A program made the translations under genes and the position numbers. The notes under the pieces are model-generated. The model had not been told where the DNA came from. It did not search any database and worked only from the letters and a program-made list of their open reading frames with translations. Shown here piece after piece: positions 17,631-27,700 of a stretch of 64,000 bases of DNA. The stretch spans positions 1,798,001-1,862,000 of the forward strand of contig NZ_CP063458.1 of the NCBI RefSeq assembly GCF_015169395.1. The letters are read 5' to 3'. The first letter of the stretch is position 1. The number at the start of each line of letters is the position of its first letter. The stretch is from Humisphaera borealis. Its GTDB lineage: Bacteria; Planctomycetota; Phycisphaerae; Tepidisphaerales; Tepidisphaeraceae.

Positions 17631-17759
17631 CGAGTGGTCTCGGGTTCGTTCGGCGGAGGTGTGTTGGGTTCGTTCGGCAGACTGTGTTGGGTTCGTTCGG
17701 CGCGGGTACGAGGGGCGATCTTGGGTTCGTTTGGCACGGGCGTTTTGGGTTCGATTGGC
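17490..17759. repeat. 24-bp-period GGGTTCGTTCGGC repeats
   Basis: Copies start at 17,490, 17,514, 17,642, 17,666, 17,689, 17,723 (GTTTGGC variant) and 17,747 (GATTGGC variant). Spacing is 23-24 bases within runs, with variable 10-11-base spacers. The same unit recurs at about 49,199, 49,364, 49,429, 49,453 and 49,564. Not CRISPR: repeats and spacers are too short. Confidence 0.75.
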
Positions 17760-17853
17760 GCGGGAGCCGGGTCATGGGTACACTTCACCACGCTCCAAGC
17801 GAGCTCAACGGGTATCGGGGCGTTCGAAGCACTCATTTCAGTGGAGGGATAAC

Positions 17854-18501
17854 ATGTCGAAGCACTACTGGATTTCCGTGATCAAAGGTGAACGTGGCGG
17901 AGAGGCTCATGTGATGCAGTTGCTTCCCGACCGACTGGTCTGGGCCAGCACGACCATCAAAGGGATGCAGAATGTGATCGACCGCCTGCGGGCCGGCGGG
18001 GATGCCGACTTTAAGAGGCCCGAGACGTTGATGCGGTCGGAGATCATGTCAGTGGAATATGAGGAAAACTGGACGGCAATCGCGGTGCGCGACAGGGCCG
18101 GGAAGAAGCACGCAGTGTTCGGCTGCGAAGACAAGTCCGCAACCGTCCCCACGGCGCAGGAACTGGCCGGGTTGCTCGGCTTTTCGACGACGCCGGTCTC
18201 ACGTCCTCAATCGCCATCGGAGTACAGTTGGGGTCCGGGTGTTTTCGCGGCGATTGTCATCGCGATGACCTCGCTGCTTTTCTTCGCTGCCGGCGCTCCT
18301 GACAACGGCACCAAGCGGTATGGAAAAGCCGGTGCTTTGAAAGCAATCGGCGAGGCGCTGGGACAGGGCGGAATACTGGCCATTGGCCTGATTGTGCTTG
18401 CGGTGATCGTCGGGTGGTGGCTGTACTTGTACAAAAACCCGCCCAAGGTGTACTCGCTGGTACGACCAACGGGATCAACCGGAGTCGACAGGACCAGGTA
18501 G
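17854..18501 (+). CDS. Membrane-anchored protein of unknown function
   Basis: A 215-residue protein beginning MSKHYWISVI. The first ~130 residues are soluble (mixed alpha/beta), then two hydrophobic segments (about 131-148 and 173-192) predict two transmembrane helices with a short loop, and a short C-terminal tail. GGAGGGA at 17843-17849 fixes the ATG at 17854; the open frame further upstream only crosses repeats. No family is recognised. Its neighbours (repeat nest upstream, amidohydrolase convergent downstream) give no functional hint. Confidence 0.65.
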   Translation: MSKHYWISVIKGERGGEAHVMQLLPDRLVWASTTIKGMQNVIDRLRAGGDADFKRPETLMRSEIMSVEYEENWTAIAVRDRAGKKHAVFGCEDKSATVPTAQELAGLLGFSTTPVSRPQSPSEYSWGPGVFAAIVIAMTSLLFFAAGAPDNGTKRYGKAGALKAIGEALGQGGILAIGLIVLAVIVGWWLYLYKNPPKVYSLVRPTGSTGVDRTR

Positions 18502-18551
18502 CCGGGCATTGTCTTCGCCTGTTTGCCGACGGCTGGCGCATCGGTCTGGTA

Positions 18552-19541
18552 TCAGGCAAAGAACAGCCGCTGGGCGTTATCGCGGAGGATGGCTTTGCGG
18601 GCGGATAGGGGAAGGAAGTCGAGATCGTGCTCGACCATCGCGACGGCGTCGCCGTAGTTGTTGCCCTTCTGGAGCTGGTAAGGACAGTCGCTGCCCCAGA
18701 GGACCCGGTCTACGCCGAACGCTTCGGTGACGTGCCGCATCATCGGCACGAGGTCGTTGTACGGTGCCCTGGCGTCGCCGAACTTGTAGAAGCCTGAGGC
18801 CTTCACGTGGACCCTGCGGTGGCGGGAGAGTGACAGCAACGCCTGGAGCTCGTCGGGCCTATCGGCGCGGGCGTGGCCGAAGTGATCGATCGCGACCCTG
18901 GTGCCGGGGAAGTCGGCGAGCATCGGGTGCAGCGTGGGCAGATGTTCGACATTGACCAGCGGGCAGAGGATCAGATCCTCCTCGGTTGCCAGCGCCCAGA
19001 GCTTGCGCATCGCCGGGGCGTTCAACCAGTTGGAGGGGTCTTTCACGAAGGTTCGGTCGGCGTAGCGCGTCGGCGAGATGCGAAGGCCGCGAACGCCCTG
19101 CCGCTTGAGGTTGCGAAGATGGTCGGCCAGGTCGGTCCGACGTTCGTCGACGATCGCGACGACGGAGAACCGGCCGGGAAATCGTCTCGCGCAATTGATC
19201 AGGTATGAATTGTCATCCCCGTAGTACGGGGCGTGCTGAATGATGACGACACGGTCAACGCCATGGGGTGCCGCCGTAGCGAGCAGTTGCTCGGCGGTGA
19301 AGCTGGGGGGATCCATCTGGTCTCGCGTGATCCACCGGCCGAGGGGAAATCGGTCGGTGTCGGGCGTCCAGATGTGGCTGTGGGCGTCGATGTAGCCGGC
19401 GGAGGCGTCGGCGGCGGCATCGGCGACCGTCGCATCGGGCTTGCGGCCGGCGGTCGGCGCGCAGGCGGGCAACGACAGCGCGCCGAGGCCGGCCGCGGCA
19501 CGGGAGAGAACTTCGCGTCGTGTTGGCAGGCGTGGCCGCAC
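18552..19541 (-). CDS. Amidohydrolase_2 family TIM-barrel hydrolase
   Basis: A 329-residue protein. The N-terminus has TRREVLSRAAAGLGALSLPAC, close to a Tat signal with a lipobox-like end, so export is likely. The mature part is a metal-dependent amidohydrolase_2 barrel: DAHSHIW metal-ligand motif, AIDHFGH, LWGSDCPY and the C-terminal NAQRLFF. Relatives hydrolyse lactones or decarboxylate small acids; the substrate is unknown. The GTG start is supported by GGAGG five bases upstream. It sits 15 bases after the DUF1552 gene and is the last gene of a minus-strand run, probably an operon, beginning with the SASA esterase. Confidence 0.8.
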   Translation of the reverse strand: MRPRLPTRREVLSRAAAGLGALSLPACAPTAGRKPDATVADAAADASAGYIDAHSHIWTPDTDRFPLGRWITRDQMDPPSFTAEQLLATAAPHGVDRVVIIQHAPYYGDDNSYLINCARRFPGRFSVVAIVDERRTDLADHLRNLKRQGVRGLRISPTRYADRTFVKDPSNWLNAPAMRKLWALATEEDLILCPLVNVEHLPTLHPMLADFPGTRVAIDHFGHARADRPDELQALLSLSRHRRVHVKASGFYKFGDARAPYNDLVPMMRHVTEAFGVDRVLWGSDCPYQLQKGNNYGDAVAMVEHDLDFLPLSARKAILRDNAQRLFFA

Positions 19542-19556
19542 CGGTTCCTCCGCCGT

Positions 19557-20966
19557 TTAGGACAGGAACTGGCGGATCGGGCCGGTTTGGTCCGGGGTGA
19601 ACTTGTTCAGGCCCAGGTCAAGGTCGCCGTAGTGTTTGATCGGGTTTCCGTAGGCATTGAGGATGGTGGTGAACCAGTTGCCGATCGTCTTGTGCCCCGC
19701 AGTGCCCCAGTACGGCAGGCGGATATAGCGACCGGCGATATCGAGCTTGGCGTTTCGGCCGGAGAGCACCAGGTACGGCCATTCAATGCCGGTGCTGTGA
19801 TGGGTTTCGCCGTTGTCGGGGAAGTAGAAGAGCATGGTGTTGTCGAACAGGGTTCCCTTGCCGTCGGGGACGCTCTTGAGTCGCCGGACGATGGTATCGA
19901 TCAACGCCATGTGGCGTTTGCAGATCGCTTCGCGGACTTCCTCGGCCTTGAGGGTGCCGACGCTTTTGCCGTGACCGACATCGTGCTGGTTGATCTTTTC
20001 AGCCTCAAGCCCCGGGACGCCGCTGTAGAGCGTACCGAGTTCATCGACGGTGAATGCGACGACATTGGTCATGCCGGAGATGAGCGCGGAAAGGAGGATT
20101 TCGGTATGTCCGATCTGGCAGTCGATCGTGGTGAGGTCGTCGGCGAGGAACTTCTTGTCGAGCTTGGGGAGGTTCCGGCCGATCACGTCGCCCATGGATT
20201 CGAGCTTGCTGTTGCGGCGGCGGATGTCTTCCATCGCGACGGCGTAGTTCTGCACCTTTGCCAGTTCAAGGCCGGTGAGTTCGCGGCCAAGCCCGCCCTG
20301 GTTGGCGGCGCTGAAGTCGAGGACCTTTCGTTCGAGCTGGTAACGGACGCGGTCGGCCTCGTTGCTCGACACCGCCTTGAACAGTTCGTTGATCGCGACC
20401 TTGGGCGAACCGAAGGCGTAGTTGGGCTGCTGGGGCCCGCGGGCGGAGAAGCCTTTCTCGATGCCGAAGATGTTGCCGCGGGCGTTGCCGCCGTCGATCG
20501 GGAAGCAGGCCAGCTCGATGTGCTCGAGCGGGGATGGAAACATCCTGGCGAGTTCGAAGTCGACCGTCGCCCACTTGATGGAGCTCAGGCGTTCGTTGGC
20601 GGCGTAGACGCCGAGGCTCGACTGCCATGTGTGGTGGCCGGTGGTGCACATCTTCCCCGACAACCCCTGGAGGATTGTCATGTGTTCCTTGTGAGCGTTG
20701 AGCGCACTCATCCAGGAAGGCAGCTCGTGCCGGGCGAGGTCTACGGTGAACGACTCTTTCCGGTTCTCCTTCGCGAGGTCCTCTTTGCTCAGGCTCGGCG
20801 GAACCATCACGCTGGGAAACAGCCCGTTCCCCTTGTGCATGAAGATGAACCGCATCGGCGGCTGGCCGATCGCCGGGGCGGCCATCGCCTGCGAGATAGA
20901 CGCCGGCAGCATTGCGGCACCGGTCCCGGCGATGGTTGATTTGAGGAAGTCTCTTCGGGTCGTCAT
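19557..20966 (-). CDS. DUF1552 protein with Tat signal
   Basis: A 469-residue protein starting MTTRRDFLKSTIAG, a clear twin-arginine signal. The body matches DUF1552, a family restricted mainly to planctomycetes, verrucomicrobia and myxobacteria, which has a sulfatase/DUF1501-like appearance but no proven activity. Motifs include FMHKGNGLFPS, LSGKMCTTGHHTW, DNTMLFYFPDNG and a late THHSTG. It is normally encoded next to a DUF1592/1588-type cytochrome protein, as here (62 bases downstream of that gene). AAGGA eight bases upstream fixes the ATG at 20966. Likely periplasmic or paryphoplasmic. Confidence 0.88.
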   Translation of the reverse strand: MTTRRDFLKSTIAGTGAAMLPASISQAMAAPAIGQPPMRFIFMHKGNGLFPSVMVPPSLSKEDLAKENRKESFTVDLARHELPSWMSALNAHKEHMTILQGLSGKMCTTGHHTWQSSLGVYAANERLSSIKWATVDFELARMFPSPLEHIELACFPIDGGNARGNIFGIEKGFSARGPQQPNYAFGSPKVAINELFKAVSSNEADRVRYQLERKVLDFSAANQGGLGRELTGLELAKVQNYAVAMEDIRRRNSKLESMGDVIGRNLPKLDKKFLADDLTTIDCQIGHTEILLSALISGMTNVVAFTVDELGTLYSGVPGLEAEKINQHDVGHGKSVGTLKAEEVREAICKRHMALIDTIVRRLKSVPDGKGTLFDNTMLFYFPDNGETHHSTGIEWPYLVLSGRNAKLDIAGRYIRLPYWGTAGHKTIGNWFTTILNAYGNPIKHYGDLDLGLNKFTPDQTGPIRQFLS

Positions 20967-21028
20967 GTTCGTATCCTTCGTTGACCGGCGTTGGGCGTTC
21001 GGGCGAACCACAGCATGCATCGGATGGC

Positions 21029-23518
21029 TTACTTGCGATACATAAATGAGTCAGACGTCAGCAGCGAGACGATCACGGCGTTAAAGCTGCCGCCGCTTTC
21101 GACGTACGCCTTGTCGGCATCAATGAGCGTCTGCGAGTCGGACAGCATCTCGTTGCGACCCAAATAGAAGCGGAAGGCGTGGCGGATGATGGACTGACGA
21201 ACGCGGGCTGATTTCGAGAGCCGGTCGATCATCTCGAGGGCGTCGGTCACCGGGCCGTCCAGCTTCGGATCGCCGGTGCCGCGGAGGTAGCCGCTGGTCT
21301 CTACCGCTTTGGTCTTGTAGGTATCGGCGCCGTACTTGTCTTTGGATTTGGCGACGAGGTTTTCCGGGTTCTCCAACGGTTCGGCTTTGCGATAGCGACC
21401 GAAATCGTCGTAGTACTCGAAGGGGTAACCCAATGGGTTCATGTGCTGGTGGCACTTCCAGCACGCGGTTTGTGCCTCGCCGGTCACGGATTCGACGCGC
21501 TGGCGAAAGGTCTTGTGTGGGTCTTCCGGTACCTTGGCATCCACGGTGATGGGTACATCAGGCACGCGGCCGGCGAGCAGCTTCTCCTGGATCCAGCGGC
21601 CACGCCGGATGGGGTCGGTGTGGAAGTTGGACGAGTGGGCGATCAGCCAGGCGGGATGGGTGAGAATGCCCTTGCGATTGGCGATCTGGAACGGCTGAAC
21701 AACGGGGTAGTTCAGATCGTCGTCCTCGCCATACTGCCCGTTGACACCAGGCGTCGCCGGCAAGCTGTACGATTGCGAGTAACGGAACTGATTGCCGTGA
21801 GCCCAGGGGAAGGTGGTAAACGGCGTATTGCCCTTTCCGAGGGTGTACGACAGATGCTGCATCACCCGGGTGAGCGTATTGGAATGGGCACCGCGACCGG
21901 TCGGCGCGAAATCGACCCGGTTCTTCTTCAGCAGGTCCGCGTATTGGGCGGCGACCTTATCCGGGTTTTTACGCCAGTCGGTGTCTTTCAGGGTGTCGTA
22001 GAGTTCCTTCCAATCCGCGACGATCTTGAGCCCCTTCTCGTTATCGACATTGTGGTACATGAAGTACCGGTCGGTCGTGAGCAGGTTCTCGAAGACGTTG
22101 CGGTCCTGCTCCACGTGCAGGGCAACGATCCGGTCGGCCTCGCTGATCAGGCGGCCCGGCGTCGCACTGCTGCCGCGCCCCGGATTGTCGTAGTAGCCAC
22201 CGCTGCGATTCTTGTCCTTGAAGACTTTGACGGCGTTGGGATACCCGAAGAACTCGCGGAAGAACCGCACGATCTTGGGGTGCGAGACAAAGTCAGAGTC
22301 GTTGATGCCGTAATCGATCCGTCCCTTGTAGTAGGTCTTGTCGGCCAGCAGGCGGAGGACTTCGCGCTTGTAGTCGTCTTTCGTACCCAGACGGCCTTCG
22401 GCGGCTGCCTTAACCAGGACGGCGTCGGGGCCGCGATCGCCGAGGGCATAGGAGATCGCGAAACCGGCCTCGCGGGGGGACAGCATCCGTCGGCCGGCCG
22501 CATCAGTCGGGCCGGCTCCGAACTCCATGCGGTACAGAAACTCCGACTCCAGCAGTACCGCCACGAGCATCTGGCGCAGGCCTTCGGTGTTGCCCGCGAG
22601 GTCAATCGCCGAACGGGTCAACGCCAGGTACTTCGCCACTTCCGTGTCGGTGGCCGGCCGCTGCAGCGTGCGGCTGAACTGAGTTTGAATCGCGGTGACC
22701 AGCGCGTCATCAGTGGGCTTGGCGGGATTCAGGATGATCGTTTCAAAGGCCGCCGGCGTAGAAGGGGCAAACCGATCGGCGCGGTTCTCGAAGAAGTCCG
22801 CCTTGAAATCCCCCTTCTTGACGCGGGCCGCGCGGATCTGCTTATGCGAGATCCACTGCGCGTTGTTCAGCATGACGAGCAGGTGCCCGCCATCGAGCGG
22901 CGTGATGGCGTAGTCGCGAATGCCCGAGCGGTCGGGAAGGATAAATGGGTTCGTTACACCATAGAACGACGCGCCGTTCAGGGAGTAGGTGTCGCGCTCT
23001 CGCCCGGTGAGGCCGAAGACGTCGATGACCCGTTCCTTGAAGATCATCGGACTGACGAGCCAGCGCCGGACGGGCGTATAGGGCTTCTCCTGGATCGAAC
23101 CGCCGAATAGCCTGTCGTGATCGACGGCATTTCCGTAGTCGGGGTAACGAAGCTTGTCTTCGATCAGCGGCGCATTTGATCGGATTAACTCGCCCCGCAC
23201 CCAATCGGCGAGCAGTTTGCGCTCCGCGGGACTCGGCTGCTTCTGGTCATCCGGCGGCATCTCGGCGAAGTGGATCTGCTCCTGAACCTTGTTCATCAGG
23301 TCCAGTCGGACTTTCGAATCCAGTGCAGAAAGCGTATCGAGCCGCACCTGGCCCTTGCTCTTACTCTGGCCGTGGCAGTCCACGCAGTAGGTGCGCAGCA
23401 CTTCCTGTACCGGCTGAGGTACTGCCCCCTCAGCCGGTGTGGCGGCCTGGTCGGCGCCGCGGACGCTGCCCGAAAGCACCAGCGTCACGAGCAGGGTCAA
23501 GCACATTTGTCTGGCCAT
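21029..23518 (-). CDS. Planctomycete cytochrome c protein (DUF1587/1592/1588/1585)
   Basis: An 829-residue exported protein. A short signal peptide is followed by a PSCyt/PSD1-type cytochrome domain with one CVDCH haem motif (about residue 46). Then come the DUF1587, DUF1592, DUF1588 and DUF1585 modules in the usual order, ending with RQSIIRHAFRFYLGRNE and SDSFMYRK. A second cysteine motif CWKCHQHMNPLG lies in the DUF1588 region. These proteins are associated with extracellular carbohydrate oxidation in planctomycetes, but the reaction is not known. It begins four bases after the SASA esterase gene and precedes its customary DUF1552 partner. Confidence 0.9.
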   Translation of the reverse strand: MARQMCLTLLVTLVLSGSVRGADQAATPAEGAVPQPVQEVLRTYCVDCHGQSKSKGQVRLDTLSALDSKVRLDLMNKVQEQIHFAEMPPDDQKQPSPAERKLLADWVRGELIRSNAPLIEDKLRYPDYGNAVDHDRLFGGSIQEKPYTPVRRWLVSPMIFKERVIDVFGLTGRERDTYSLNGASFYGVTNPFILPDRSGIRDYAITPLDGGHLLVMLNNAQWISHKQIRAARVKKGDFKADFFENRADRFAPSTPAAFETIILNPAKPTDDALVTAIQTQFSRTLQRPATDTEVAKYLALTRSAIDLAGNTEGLRQMLVAVLLESEFLYRMEFGAGPTDAAGRRMLSPREAGFAISYALGDRGPDAVLVKAAAEGRLGTKDDYKREVLRLLADKTYYKGRIDYGINDSDFVSHPKIVRFFREFFGYPNAVKVFKDKNRSGGYYDNPGRGSSATPGRLISEADRIVALHVEQDRNVFENLLTTDRYFMYHNVDNEKGLKIVADWKELYDTLKDTDWRKNPDKVAAQYADLLKKNRVDFAPTGRGAHSNTLTRVMQHLSYTLGKGNTPFTTFPWAHGNQFRYSQSYSLPATPGVNGQYGEDDDLNYPVVQPFQIANRKGILTHPAWLIAHSSNFHTDPIRRGRWIQEKLLAGRVPDVPITVDAKVPEDPHKTFRQRVESVTGEAQTACWKCHQHMNPLGYPFEYYDDFGRYRKAEPLENPENLVAKSKDKYGADTYKTKAVETSGYLRGTGDPKLDGPVTDALEMIDRLSKSARVRQSIIRHAFRFYLGRNEMLSDSQTLIDADKAYVESGGSFNAVIVSLLTSDSFMYRK

Positions 23519-23522
23519 CGCT

Positions 23523-24626
23523 CTATTCCTTCAGCAGTTTGACCATCGCATGGCCCATGGCTTCGCCGACGTCCATATAGGTTTCGGCGTTTCCGTTGTA
23601 GTGGCTGTTGCCGCTGCCGCCCTTGGAAAGGGGATTGGCGTACACAGTGGCAACATTGCCTTTAAACTCCGGATACTTGCCGGCGTTGCCGTCTACCGCG
23701 AGTTGGGCCTCGAGCACCTTGCCGCCGTTACCGCCGCTTCCCTTCGTGGCTTCTCCAAGGGTCGCCAGCACAAACTTCGCCTTAGGGGCATCGAAGTCTT
23801 TGCGGAGCTGCTTGATAAACCGGACGAGATTCTGCTCGTACCGGCTTGAAAGTGCGGCGCTTCCGCCATCCCTTTCGCCCTGCCAGAAGAAGAACCCCGC
23901 GACTTCGTACTTCGTCGCCCCGGGGTAGTACTTGTCGAGCTCCGCCAGGACCTTCTTCGCATTCGCGGTATCATCGTCGTATTGCTTGCCCGCGTACCAC
24001 GCAATCGGCTTGGGCTCGCTGCCCTTTAACCAGGAATCGGGGGATTGCTTGTAGCCGGCGTAGATCTTGCCTTCGAACTCGAACTGCTCGCTTCCCGGCG
24101 GCAGCAGATCCCAGCCCAGAGCACGGTTGCCGATGCAGCTCTTGAGGATCATCACAGGCGCCTCGATGGCGTTGCCGACGGGGTGTCCGATCCCATACTC
24201 CGGCCCCATCGTCTTGCCTTTGACGGCCATCCATTCATTGTTGAACAGCTGCATCCCGCCGCCTTTGCCGACCATCACGCGCACGTTGCGGACGTCCTTG
24301 CGCTCGGTCCATTGGCCGGCGTCATCGATAAGGTGCGGGTACTTGTTCTTGGTCTTGACCGCATTTTCAAGCGAGCCTTCGCCGCCGGTCACCTTCCCCA
24401 GGCCAACCATGTTCGACTGTCCCATGAGGATGAAGACCTGAACCGGCTTAGTCATGTCCGCCGGCTTTCCGTCGGGCCGCGGGAGTGGCTGCTTGGCATC
24501 GGTGTCTGCCGCGGCCCGTGCCGCAGAAGCACCGGCAAGAAACGCTATCGCGAGCGCGACAAACGGCAGCGTGGCGGAAACGAACGCCTTGGGGCTGTGA
24601 TTGATCCTGATCTGCTTGCTTTGCAT
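23523..24626 (-). CDS. SASA-family carbohydrate acetylesterase
   Basis: A 367-residue secreted esterase. After a signal peptide (about residues 1-40) the SGNH-type block FILMGQSNMVG carries the nucleophile serine, and FFWQGERDGG is the second conserved block, typical of sialate O-acetylesterase-like / CE6-type enzymes that remove acetyl groups from polysaccharides. The catalytic His is probably in GNSHYNG near the C-terminus. I start it at MQSKQIRINH; the open frame further upstream crosses a 24-bp tandem repeat. First gene of a tight run (gap 4 bases) with the cytochrome protein, suggesting a shared role in polysaccharide breakdown. Confidence 0.82.
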   Translation of the reverse strand: MQSKQIRINHSPKAFVSATLPFVALAIAFLAGASAARAAADTDAKQPLPRPDGKPADMTKPVQVFILMGQSNMVGLGKVTGGEGSLENAVKTKNKYPHLIDDAGQWTERKDVRNVRVMVGKGGGMQLFNNEWMAVKGKTMGPEYGIGHPVGNAIEAPVMILKSCIGNRALGWDLLPPGSEQFEFEGKIYAGYKQSPDSWLKGSEPKPIAWYAGKQYDDDTANAKKVLAELDKYYPGATKYEVAGFFFWQGERDGGSAALSSRYEQNLVRFIKQLRKDFDAPKAKFVLATLGEATKGSGGNGGKVLEAQLAVDGNAGKYPEFKGNVATVYANPLSKGGSGNSHYNGNAETYMDVGEAMGHAMVKLLKE

Positions 24627-24648
24627 GGTTGTGTCTCTCCGCTGGGGT

Positions 24649-24696
24649 GACGTTCTGTATGACCTACTAAACGACGTTCTGTATGACCTACTAAAC
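24649..24696. repeat. perfect 24-bp tandem duplication
   Basis: A 24-bp unit starting GACGTTCTGTATGACC is present twice in immediate succession (24,649-24,672 and 24,673-24,696), in the 84-bp gap between the PEP-CTERM giant and the SASA esterase start. It could be a tandem operator or leader site, or a recent slippage. Confidence 0.7.
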
Positions 24697-24710
24697 AACG
24701 CGTCTTGACT

Positions 24711-27700
24711 TCAAACTGTTTCCCGCAACCGACGCCCGCGCCGTCGGGCGAGCAGGCCAATACCGGCGACCGCAAGGGTTCCGATCGAGCCGGGTTCGGG
24801 GACGGCGGTGTAGCTGATGTTGATATTGCCGCCCGACTCAGTGATAGCAAAATCGCCGGTTTCGCCAACAAATCCGCTGGTATCCAGGCTGAATAGCGCG
24901 GCGTTGAAGTTCGACACGCCGCTGGTGGTCCTGGCGATTGTCCACGTGTAGTCGCTGGCGGGGTTGAAGTCGGCCGCTGCTCCAGGGGTGGTGTTGTTGA
25001 GTGTCTTGAGAAAGATAGTGAACTGCGGACCCGTCGAGGTGTCGATGTTCAGGGTGCCATTGATCTCGAGCAAGTCCCAACTGGTACCTTGGTTGGCTAA
25101 CGTGTTGCCAGGCAATGCATCGTCTCCGTTGGCGTCCTTTATCTCCCAGACGTAGGAGCCGCCGCGGCTCCAAGTCTCGTTGGCCGTCGTGAGGGTGCCG
25201 ACGCTATTGCCGGGGGAGATGGCACCGGCCAGGGTGAGCGGCCCGGCGATCGATCCAGAGCCGCCGATGGTGCCTGCGGCATCGACCTGCAACGCGCCGG
25301 TTCCGGTACCGCTTTCCAAGGTACTGGTGTTGTTCACGAGCAGGGTGCCGGCAGTGATGGTCGTGCCGCCGCTGTAGGTGTTCGCGTTGGTAAGGCTCCA
25401 TGTGCCCAAGCCAGACTTAACTACTGCCGTGACGCCGCCCGCGCCGTCGCCGATCACTGCCGCCAGCGCGTTGGATCCGATGTTGCTGCCTTGTAAGGTC
25501 AAAGTTCTGGCTCCCGATCCTCCCAAGCCCAACGCACCGGTGTTGGTGAAGTTCATGATGTTCGTGGAGGAGACTGCTGAGGAATCAAGCGTAGCCGTGA
25601 GACCGCTCGCATTACCGATGGTGAAGAGACGGTTCGTGGTCGCCACGTTGGCCGCGTTATGCAGGAGCGTGCCACCGCCGAAGACCAACGTCGCCGCCGT
25701 GGCGTCGCCCTTGCCGATTCCGCTATTCGTCCCTGAGTCAGCCAAGGTCGTGACCTGCAAGGTGCCGCCATTGATCGTCGTGGCACCGGTAAAAGCGTTG
25801 GAGCCGGTCGTGATGTTCAAGGTTCCGAGGCCCAGTTTGGTCAGGGTGCCACCCGACGAGGCGTTACCCGTTCCCCAGTTCACCGTTTGGTTGTTGGTGT
25901 CGATGTTGAAAGCCTGGGTCGCTCCGGTGCTAAACCGGCTGGAGTAGTCGGTCGTATTACTGGCGCTGAATTGCAGGGTGCCGCCGCCGAATGCGATGAT
26001 GCCCAACGATGCGACCGTACCGGTGCCGCCGAGCGGGCCGCCGGTGCCGCTTTGGACGATGCCGAGATTCAAAATGCCGGCATTAATGTTGGTTCCGCCG
26101 GTGTAGGTGTTATTGGCCGAGAGAACCCAGGTGCCGACGCCGGATTTCGTGAGGGTGGTTGCACCCGTGGTGTTGTTGGCGATGACTTTACCGAAAGTGT
26201 TCGCTCCGGTGTTGGTGCCGCCGAGGGTCAGAGTGCGGGTTTGAGCAGCGGTGCCGTAGGCGAGGGCTACCGCGCCGGTGTAGGAAAGCGTGCCGACGCC
26301 GGAGGATTCGATGGTCGCGCCGTCGCCTGCTGCTGTGCCATTGATCGTGAATGCGCGGTCGGTCGTGGCGTTTGCCGAGCCTACGTAGCGCAGCGTGGTG
26401 CCGTTGCTCATGAGCAAATTGGCTGCGGCAGTGGCTACGTTTCCAACGCTGCTACCGCCGGGGGTTCCGGCGTTGTTGATGACGCCGACTTCCAGAACGC
26501 CTGCAGAGATGGTGGCCGCACCGGTCTGGACGCCCGATCCGAGCAGTGCAAGAGTGCCTGCGCCTGCTTTGACGATACCGCCCGCGACCACGTTGGTCTG
26601 GTTGCCGCCCAAGGTCAGTTTGTTGGCGGACACGGTGATCGTGCGGGTGCCATTGATGGTGAAATTGCCGGTTCCATTGCTCAGGGAGTTGGTGCCCGTG
26701 AAGATGGTGTTGGCGGTGAAGTTGAATACATTGTTGGTGCTGAGGGTGACCGAGCCGGAAGTGCTGTCGATCGTGGCACCGCCGAGGTTTAGGGCTCCCG
26801 TCCCAATCGCGGAACTGGTGCCACCGGTGCCGCTGTTGTTGATGTTGAGAGTTCCAGAATTCATCGTTGTTCCACCACCGTAGGTGTTGGCACCACTTAG
26901 GGTAACAGCGGTCATTGTGGTGAACGTCAGGCCATAATTGTTACCACCATCACTAATGATGTTACCCAGATTGAGAGTAGGGCTTGTGACGCCGGTCACT
27001 GTCCGGGATCCGCCGCTCAAGAGCACAGTCCCATTGTTATTCCAAGTCATTGATGTCACACGACCATTCAGGCTAAAATTGCCACTCCAAATGTTCGCGT
27101 TGGTGGTGGTGAGGGTCTGCCCTGCGGAACCTGTAAAGGACGAGGAAAACGTGCCACCCGCAAGGGTCAGCGTGCCCGTGCCGATAGCTGAAGCGTTAGC
27201 CCCGACATACACCGTCCCGCCTAGAAGAGTGAAACCACCACTGTAATTGCCGCTCAACGGTTGCAAACTGATGGAGCCGGCCACCATTGTCAAGCTACCG
27301 GCGCCGGTGATCGCTGAAGCGAACTGGGTGCCTGCGGTGACAGTGAAATCGGCGTTATTGTTATTGAAGGCGAGGTTACCGCCTGCATTGACGGTGAGGG
27401 TGCTGGACGTGGAAAGAGTGCCGCTGGCTCCACCATTGCCGAGCTGTAGCCTGCCATCATTAATGATAGTGGGCCCGGTGTAGGTGTTGGCCGTGGTGAG
27501 ACTCACTGTGCCGCTGCCGCTCTTAGTGAGGCCACCCGTGCCGCCGATGCCACCGCCGCTCACGGTGTAGTTTACCGCCGAGTTATTGAACGTGGTCGCG
27601 CTGGGCGAGACGCCTGCCGCCTGGATGACTACCGCGAGGCTGGCAGCGGCCACGTTGCCAGCGGTGACGGTGTTGGTGTCCTGGAAGGTGACGGCATTGC

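Larger units (their letters stand above)
16955..17853. other. repeat-rich intergenic region
   Basis: About 900 bases with no intact gene. From left to right it holds a possible transposase remnant, a hairpin at 17,138-17,157 (GTACGGC ... GCCGTAC around a TTTTTAAA core), three REP-like palindromes in alternating orientation and seven copies of a GGGTTCGTTCGGC-type repeat. Open frames across it exist only because the repeats lack stops. Confidence 0.7.

Noticed and set aside
17490-17759. CRISPR array
   Set aside because: The repeated core is 13 bp with 10-11-base spacers and variable period; there is no cas gene nearby.
17145-17836. Minus-strand open frames rich in NEP/TNPR words across the repeat nest
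   Set aside because: They arise from translating the 24-bp-period repeats; no ribosome site or conserved domain.
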